Source of the DNA: Mageeibacillus sp. UBA1255
Lineage (GTDB): Bacteria; Bacillota; Clostridia; UBA1212; UBA1255
Assembly (NCBI GenBank): GCA_002308795.1
Contig: DBVV01000015.1
Span: 1-7,928 of the forward strand
DNA length: 7,928 bases
Reading direction: 5' to 3'
This document shows, one piece after another, positions 6,922 to 7,928 of the stretch. The first letter of the stretch is position 1; every line of letters starts with the position of its first letter. The notes beneath the pieces are model-generated. The model was not told the origin of the DNA and did not search any database. It worked only from the letters and a program-made list of their open reading frames with translations. Position numbers and translations under genes: made by a program.

Positions 6922-7791
6922 TCAGTTTCCGTGTCTTTCGTGTTCTGTTTCAACATACTCTGCATATAAGCTTTTAGCCGGGAGCATGTTTACGTAATAT
7001 GAGCAATATTTCGAAAAAGTCTTATTTCTGTAACTGTATTTAGCCACAAGCTTGACCAGCCACAGAGGGATCTCTTTGCCGGTCTTTATCTCAAGGATCG
7101 CGACGTTTTCCGGGCAAGAAAGCTTTCCGCCGGTCCCTTTAGCGAGGTCAAGTTCGTCTCCTCTCGTGCGTACGTTCAGGTCAAACGTTATCCTCAGCTC
7201 CGGATCGTCTTTTGAAAACATCGCGAGCCGCTCGTAGCTTACGACGTTCCGTGGTCTTAGTTTTTTGGTGACAATTATAAAATCGAGTTCTTTTAATATC
7301 TGCGGATTGGAGGAATTGAATTTTTTCAGTTCCGCTTCATTTTCGGCCGAAAGGATCTGCGCTGCGTCTGCGCCTTCGTCGATCTGCTTCCCGGTAAATT
7401 CGGTAAACGCCATTGCCTCCCCGAGCTTCATTTTAACTCGGCGCTTCACGACGAGGCCGTCGATCTTTGCCTTGATCTCAAAATATGACGGTTCGTCATC
7501 ACCGATCTTCTCATCCACGACGTTGTCAACGCCCGATGCGGCGCTCATTTCTCCTGCCGAGCGGTACACGCGCAGGCGCACCTTCTGGCGGTACTTCTGT
7601 CCGTTCATGGTCTCGTGGTAGCACTGGTCAATATCGTTGTCAAAATAGATGCTGGAAAGGCAGTAAAACCCGTGGCGGTTCGCGTACTTGTCTTTTTCCA
7701 CATATGGAGTAAGGTCTTCGATCATGGCGTTCATAACGTCATACGAGACCGGAAACTTGAATTCGTATCTGCAGAAATTGTCTGTAAACAA
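6922..7791 (-). CDS. Polyphosphate polymerase, VTC domain (TTM-like fold)
   Basis: Probable enzyme that makes inorganic polyphosphate from ATP, related to the catalytic domain of yeast Vtc4. The 289 residues are almost entirely the VTC domain. The charged tunnel residues expected of the fold are visible: RYEFKF (8-13), CLSSIYFDND (44-53), KVRLRVYR (70-77), YFEIKAKIDG (103-112), KRR (116-118), SYER (185-188), RITFD (200-204), AILEIKTG with the likely metal-binding Glu234 (231-238), and FSKYCSYY (259-266). There are no membrane segments, so it should act on the cytosolic face with the DUF4956 protein. The start is TTG at 7791: an in-frame TAA lies only two codons upstream, AGGTGG sits 7 nt before the TTG, and the next Met (20) would delete the RYEFKF strand. 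It is the first gene after a strong promoter. The family is secure; activity in bacterial homologs is less well tested than in yeast. Confidence 0.92.
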   Translation of the reverse strand: MFTDNFCRYEFKFPVSYDVMNAMIEDLTPYVEKDKYANRHGFYCLSSIYFDNDIDQCYHETMNGQKYRQKVRLRVYRSAGEMSAASGVDNVVDEKIGDDEPSYFEIKAKIDGLVVKRRVKMKLGEAMAFTEFTGKQIDEGADAAQILSAENEAELKKFNSSNPQILKELDFIIVTKKLRPRNVVSYERLAMFSKDDPELRITFDLNVRTRGDELDLAKGTGGKLSCPENVAILEIKTGKEIPLWLVKLVAKYSYRNKTFSKYCSYYVNMLPAKSLYAEYVETEHERHGN

Positions 7792-7794
7792 GGC

Positions 7795-7809
7795 TTAGCC
7801 ACCTACCAT
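7795..7809 (-). other. Possible five-codon leader ORF upstream of the polymerase
   Basis: ATG GTA GGT GGC TAA sits in the same frame as the polymerase and ends one codon before its TTG. A good ribosome site (AGGAAGG, 7820-7814) precedes it by 4 nt, better than the one for the TTG. It may be a translated minicistron that feeds ribosomes to the TTG by reinitiation. It may also be a remnant of an older ATG start cut off by a stop mutation, or chance. Confidence 0.35.
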
Positions 7810-7811
7810 TC

Positions 7812-7839
7812 TGCCTTCCTGCTCAGCGCGTAAAAGGCA
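7812..7839 (-). promoter_or_regulatory. Leader inverted repeat overlapping a ribosome site
   Basis: TGCCTT (7839-7834) and AAGGCA (7817-7812) on the minus strand can pair as a 6-bp stem with a 16-nt loop. The 3' arm overlaps the AGGAAGG site of the short leader ORF, so the structure would hide it. The stem is short, and it is a suggestion rather than a recognised riboswitch. A perfect 8-bp palindrome GCATATGC (7837-7844) lies at the expected transcription start. Confidence 0.25.
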
Positions 7840-7847
7840 TATGCTGT

Positions 7848-7876
7848 ATTCTAAAGGTAAATCACACCAAAGTCAA
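7848..7876 (-). promoter_or_regulatory. Strong sigma-A-type promoter for the polyphosphate/ABC block
   Basis: Minus strand: TTGACT (7876-7871; five of six) and TAGAAT (7853-7848; five of six) with the ideal 17-bp spacer. An AT-rich tract (GAATTTTTTAG) lies just upstream, like an UP element. Transcription should begin near 7841, giving a leader of about 50 nt before the TTG of the polymerase gene. No other promoter of this quality is visible before 3002, so it probably drives the polymerase, DUF4956, the ABC exporter, DUF1854 and darA. Confidence 0.7.
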
Positions 7877-7894
7877 CTAAAAAATTCAAGCCTC

Positions 7895-7923
7895 ATTCTC
7901 CATTGCCATTTGCAATTTGCCAT
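7895..7923. repeat. Degenerate 7-bp tandem repeat at the window edge
   Basis: About four heptamer units follow one another: an ATTCTCC-type unit, ATTGCCA, TTTGCAA and TTTGCCA. In another phase, TTGCCAT occurs twice exactly (7903-7909, 7917-7923) around one TTGCAAT copy. The array may continue beyond 7928. It lies upstream of the promoter and has no coding potential. I recall similar ATTCTCC/ATTGCCA heptamer arrays between genes in gut Clostridia, but cannot check this here. Confidence 0.5.
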
Positions 7924-7928
7924 CACTC

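Overview
The window looks like chromosomal DNA from a Bacillota, class Clostridia organism, probably an uncultured gut-type lineage. The grounds are a DarA/PstA-type cyclic-di-AMP receptor (a Bacillota signature), strong AGGAGG-type ribosome binding sites, a sigma-A-like promoter and moderate GC. This placement rests on gene content only. All nine genes lie on the minus strand, so transcription runs from high to low coordinates. They are packed almost without gaps. There are no tRNAs, rRNAs, CRISPR arrays or insertion sequences.

Reading in the direction of transcription, the right edge (about 7792-7928) holds a degenerate 7-bp tandem repeat cut by the window end, then a strong promoter (TTGACT, 17 bp, TAGAAT) and a roughly 50-nt leader with a tiny in-frame upstream ORF. 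The first gene encodes a VTC/TTM-fold polyphosphate polymerase with a TTG start, followed by a DUF4956 membrane protein. After an 83-bp gap with a small hairpin comes a 752-residue half-size ABC exporter with an unusual N-terminal extension (PH-like region plus four-Cys zinc ribbon). Next are a DUF1854 protein, whose ribosome binding site overlaps the exporter stop codon, and a DarA-like cyclic-di-AMP receptor.

A 54-bp gap with a candidate promoter then starts a second block: an N-acetylhexosamine 1-kinase-like phosphotransferase, smpB (trans-translation), a membrane-anchored Tim44-like/zinc-ribbon protein whose ATG overlaps the smpB stop as ATGA, and pyroglutamyl-peptidase I (pcp), complete to its stop at the left edge.

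The most interesting region is the first block. Its gene pairs are each known combinations: VTC with DUF4956, and ABC exporter with DUF1854, the latter linked in proteobacteria to cyanophycin metabolism as I recall it. Finding both pairs in one collinear array, followed by a second-messenger receptor, suggests a polyanion synthesis and membrane-transport system, possibly tuned by c-di-AMP. That functional link is inference. The second block is mostly housekeeping plus a sugar-kinase homolog without visible pathway partners.
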